This document shows, piece after piece, positions 12,192 through 14,451 of a stretch of DNA of 14,451 nucleotides; the first letter of the stretch is position 1; each line of letters opens with the position of its first letter. Made by a program: the position numbers and the translations under genes. Origin of the DNA: GWF sp031972135 (GTDB lineage Bacteria > Patescibacteriota > Microgenomatia > UBA1400 > UBA12108); contig DALYFH010000021.1 in NCBI GenBank assembly GCA_031972135.1, positions 1-14,451 of the forward strand. The letters are read 5' to 3'. The notes under the pieces were generated by a model. It saw only the letters and a list, made by a program, of their open reading frames with translations, did not search any database and was not told the origin of the DNA.

Positions 12192-14451
12192 TACTCACAA
12201 AGACTCCTTTAAGGAGGCCTATGCCTCGCTCAACAAAGAGCAAAAGATGGCCGTTGATACGATAGACGGGCCACTACTAGTTTTGGCCGGTCCTGGTACC
12301 GGCAAGACCCAGCTCCTCTCCGCTCGTGTCGCCAATATTCTCAAAGAGACAGATGCCACACCCAGCAACATCCTCTGTCTCACCTTTACCGAGTCCGGTG
12401 CCGCCAATATGCGGTCGCGTTTGAGGAGCTTGATCGGCGAGGCCGCATACGGTGTGACCATCAGCACCTATCATAGTTTTGGTAGCGAAATCATCAAAAG
12501 TTATAGTGAATATTTTCAGCAAATAGAGCTAGATCGGACTGATGATGTGCGTCTAGAGCACCCGATCGACGAGTTGTCTCAAATCAAGATTATTGATGAG
12601 ATCATAAGCAAGCTCCCCTTTGACAGTCCGCTCCTCTCTGCCCGCTACTACGTGAGAGATGTAGTCAACACTATCGGCGATCTCAAAAAGAACCTAATCA
12701 GCCCAACTCAGCTAAAAGAGCTAGGGGAGAGCAACCTTAAGCAGATCAATGAGGCTCAGATCATCCTCGATGAAGTGATAAACCGAGTAGGTGGCATCTC
12801 CCGCAAAAAAGATCAGCTAAGGGCTCAGTATGCGACTCTTTTTGAGCGGCTATCTGTCCTTGTAGGGAGCCTCGTTGCGCAGGCTACACAAGAACTAAAA
12901 GTTGCGCATGATGAGTCAGAACTCATGGCCACATCAACTCCGCTCACTAGCTGGAAAAATAATTGGTTATTCAAAGATGAGAGCGACCATTTTGCACTAA
13001 CCAATCCAAAAGTTAGTGAAAAAATGCTCGATATGGCAAAGGTTTTTGCAGACTATGAAAAGGAGCTCAAAGAGAATGCGCTCTACGACTTTAATGACAT
13101 GATACTCCGCGCAATCAGTGGCATCAAAGCGAGCGATGAATTACGCTTTAACCTCCAGGAGCGCTACCAATACATTCTGCTCGACGAGTTTCAGGATACC
13201 AATCCCTCTCAATTTGAGCTCGTTAAGCAACTAGTCAATCATCCAGTGCACGAGGGTCGGCCCAACATAATGGCGGTCGGCGATGATGACCAAGCAATAT
13301 TTGCATTTCAGGGTGCTAGTATCGGTAATATTCAAGATTTTCTGGACTCATTTAGAGACGTTTTAGTCATCAATCTCGTTAACAACTATCGCTCGCACCC
13401 TGATGTGCTCCACGTTGCAAAGAATATCGCTTCGCAGATAAAAGCTCGCCTCCATCACAAACTAACCGGTATCGACAAAGTCCTCCTGTCTTCTAGCGCT
13501 TCATTGCCTGATCAAGCAACTATTATCAGAACTGACCTACCCTCCGCTGCCTCCGAATATTCCTGGATATCTAATCGGATTGTTCAGTTAATCAAAGAGG
13601 GGGTAGATCCCGGGCAGATCGCCGTTATCTCACCCGTTCATCGACTGCTCGAGAACCTCGTACCCTTTTTGTCTGAGCACTCAGTCCCAATCACTTACGA
13701 AAAACGCGAGAATATCCTAGATACCGAGATCATCAAGATCATCTGTCACTCAGCTAAGTTGCTTTATGCATTGCACTCTCATGATCAAAAAACGATTAAT
13801 GAGTACTTACCGCTAGTCCTTAGCCATCCTTATTGGGACATCCCCACTCTTGAGCTCTGGCGTACCAACTGGCAGTTCGCCAAAATAGATGAAACCAGGA
13901 CTTGGGACGAGATCGCAGTCGAAAACGAAGCGCTTAAAAAAGCTGTTGTGTTTTACATGGAGCTAAGTGCCAAAGTCTCTATCACTCCACTCGAATCTAT
14001 CCTCGACCAGCTAATGACCGAGAGTCCTCTCAAGTCATATTACTTTGCGGTAGATAAGAGGGAGAGTGATGCAATCCGGTACTACGATGCGATCACTCAT
14101 CTAACCACCATTCGCACCCATCTCAGGGAGCATCAAAATAGCGGCAGTAGAGCACTCACCCTATTAGACTTCCTAGACTTCATTGCACTGTACGAGAGTG
14201 CTGAGGAGGGACTGCTCAATACTCACCCGATCTCGCAGGGGAAAAAGAGCGTCCAGCTCATGACCGCATACAGCGCCAAAGGACTAGAGTTTGACCATGT
14301 CTTTATCTTGCAAGCACACGATGATGTTTGGGGGAGTGCAAGTCGCGGTAGAGGCAACAAAATCGCCCTGCCACCTAATCTGAGCCATATCCGCTACGTG
14401 AGTGTCGGTGACGACGAGCGGCTCCGCCTCTTTTTTGTCTCACTCACCCGT
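12184..14451 (+). CDS. UvrD/PcrA-like superfamily 1A DNA helicase, truncated by the window end
   Basis: An ATP-dependent 3'-5' DNA helicase; 756 residues are visible and the frame stays open to the last base. Motifs in order: Q motif LNKEQKMAV (16-24), Walker A AGPGTGKT (35-42), Ia TFTESGAANMRSRL, Walker B LDEFQDT (333-339), motif III GDDDQAIFAFQGA (366-378, with Gln where Arg is common), motif IV NYRS (401-404), motif V TAYSAKGLEFDHVF (694-707) and motif VI RLFFVSLTR (748-756). Motif VI falls at about 750 rather than near 600-610 as in PcrA, so domains 1B/2B are enlarged, and a further C-terminal domain may follow outside the window. ATG 12184 lies inside the end of rmuC, implying translational coupling. 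Repair or recombination processing with RmuC is the likely role. Confidence 0.93.
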   Translation, partial: MTNTHKDSFKEAYASLNKEQKMAVDTIDGPLLVLAGPGTGKTQLLSARVANILKETDATPSNILCLTFTESGAANMRSRLRSLIGEAAYGVTISTYHSFGSEIIKSYSEYFQQIELDRTDDVRLEHPIDELSQIKIIDEIISKLPFDSPLLSARYYVRDVVNTIGDLKKNLISPTQLKELGESNLKQINEAQIILDEVINRVGGISRKKDQLRAQYATLFERLSVLVGSLVAQATQELKVAHDESELMATSTPLTSWKNNWLFKDESDHFALTNPKVSEKMLDMAKVFADYEKELKENALYDFNDMILRAISGIKASDELRFNLQERYQYILLDEFQDTNPSQFELVKQLVNHPVHEGRPNIMAVGDDDQAIFAFQGASIGNIQDFLDSFRDVLVINLVNNYRSHPDVLHVAKNIASQIKARLHHKLTGIDKVLLSSSASLPDQATIIRTDLPSAASEYSWISNRIVQLIKEGVDPGQIAVISPVHRLLENLVPFLSEHSVPITYEKRENILDTEIIKIICHSAKLLYALHSHDQKTINEYLPLVLSHPYWDIPTLELWRTNWQFAKIDETRTWDEIAVENEALKKAVVFYMELSAKVSITPLESILDQLMTESPLKSYYFAVDKRESDAIRYYDAITHLTTIRTHLREHQNSGSRALTLLDFLDFIALYESAEEGLLNTHPISQGKKSVQLMTAYSAKGLEFDHVFILQAHDDVWGSASRGRGNKIALPPNLSHIRYVSVGDDERLRLFFVSLTR

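Noticed and set aside
12219..12522. Minus-strand open frames inside the uvrD start
   Set aside because: They lie opposite the Walker A region of a continuous helicase frame and resemble no known protein.
1..14451. Alternative genetic code with UGA as glycine, as in some CPR groups
   Set aside because: UGA serves as the stop in overlapping ATGA junctions (4882-4885, 9142-9145), and no conserved protein reads through an in-frame UGA.

Overview
The window looks like a piece of a bacterial genome from the Candidate Phyla Radiation (Patescibacteria). The evidence is indirect: very tight gene packing, the CPR-style methionyl-tRNA synthetase (HIGF signature, no C-terminal tRNA-binding domain), PEGA/SH3 lipoprotein architecture, and a polyprenyl-phosphate sugar module of a kind common in these cells. 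UGA is used as a stop (for example the TGA overlaps at 4882-4885 and 9142-9145), so the recoded Gracilibacteria/Absconditabacteria group is excluded. A Microgenomates-like origin is my guess from overall protein style and is not proven.

Layout. Positions 1-227 hold a divergent intergenic region: a good leftward promoter for a gene outside the window, then repeats and a promoter for glyceraldehyde-3-phosphate dehydrogenase (228-1301, +). Next come a tRNA-Cys gene (1360-1433, -), a hairpin, and a small heat-shock protein gene (1507-1905, -) with a strong promoter and a CIRCE-like operator in its leader. A PEGA/SH3 lipoprotein (2040-2948, +) converges on the long leftward gene series that fills 2958-11231.

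The leftward series, in transcription order, is: small membrane protein, YerC/TrpR-like regulator, metG, tatD, a processive-type family 2 glycosyltransferase, a GT-C type mannosyltransferase-like protein, a small three-helix membrane protein, a WecA/MraY-like transferase, and a UbiA-family phosphoribosyl-polyprenyl synthase-like enzyme. From metG onward the genes overlap or lie within about 11 bases. The last five are membrane proteins that together look like a lipid-linked surface-glycan module. Divergent from the series is rmuC-uvrD (11265-14451, +), a DNA repair pair that overlaps by 8 bases; uvrD runs off the window in motif VI.

Three things stand out. (1) Five genes (gap, yerC-like, metG, the small membrane gene and rmuC) each have a -10-like hexamer exactly six bases before the ATG and no usable Shine-Dalgarno site, which suggests leaderless transcripts. 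Operon-internal genes and hsp20 instead use Shine-Dalgarno sites or stop/start overlap. (2) The GT-C gene carries a GC-rich double palindrome inserted in frame and translated; one palindrome copy contains an extra 18-base hairpin in frame. (3) hsp20 has a CIRCE-like operator in which the same position is changed in both arms.
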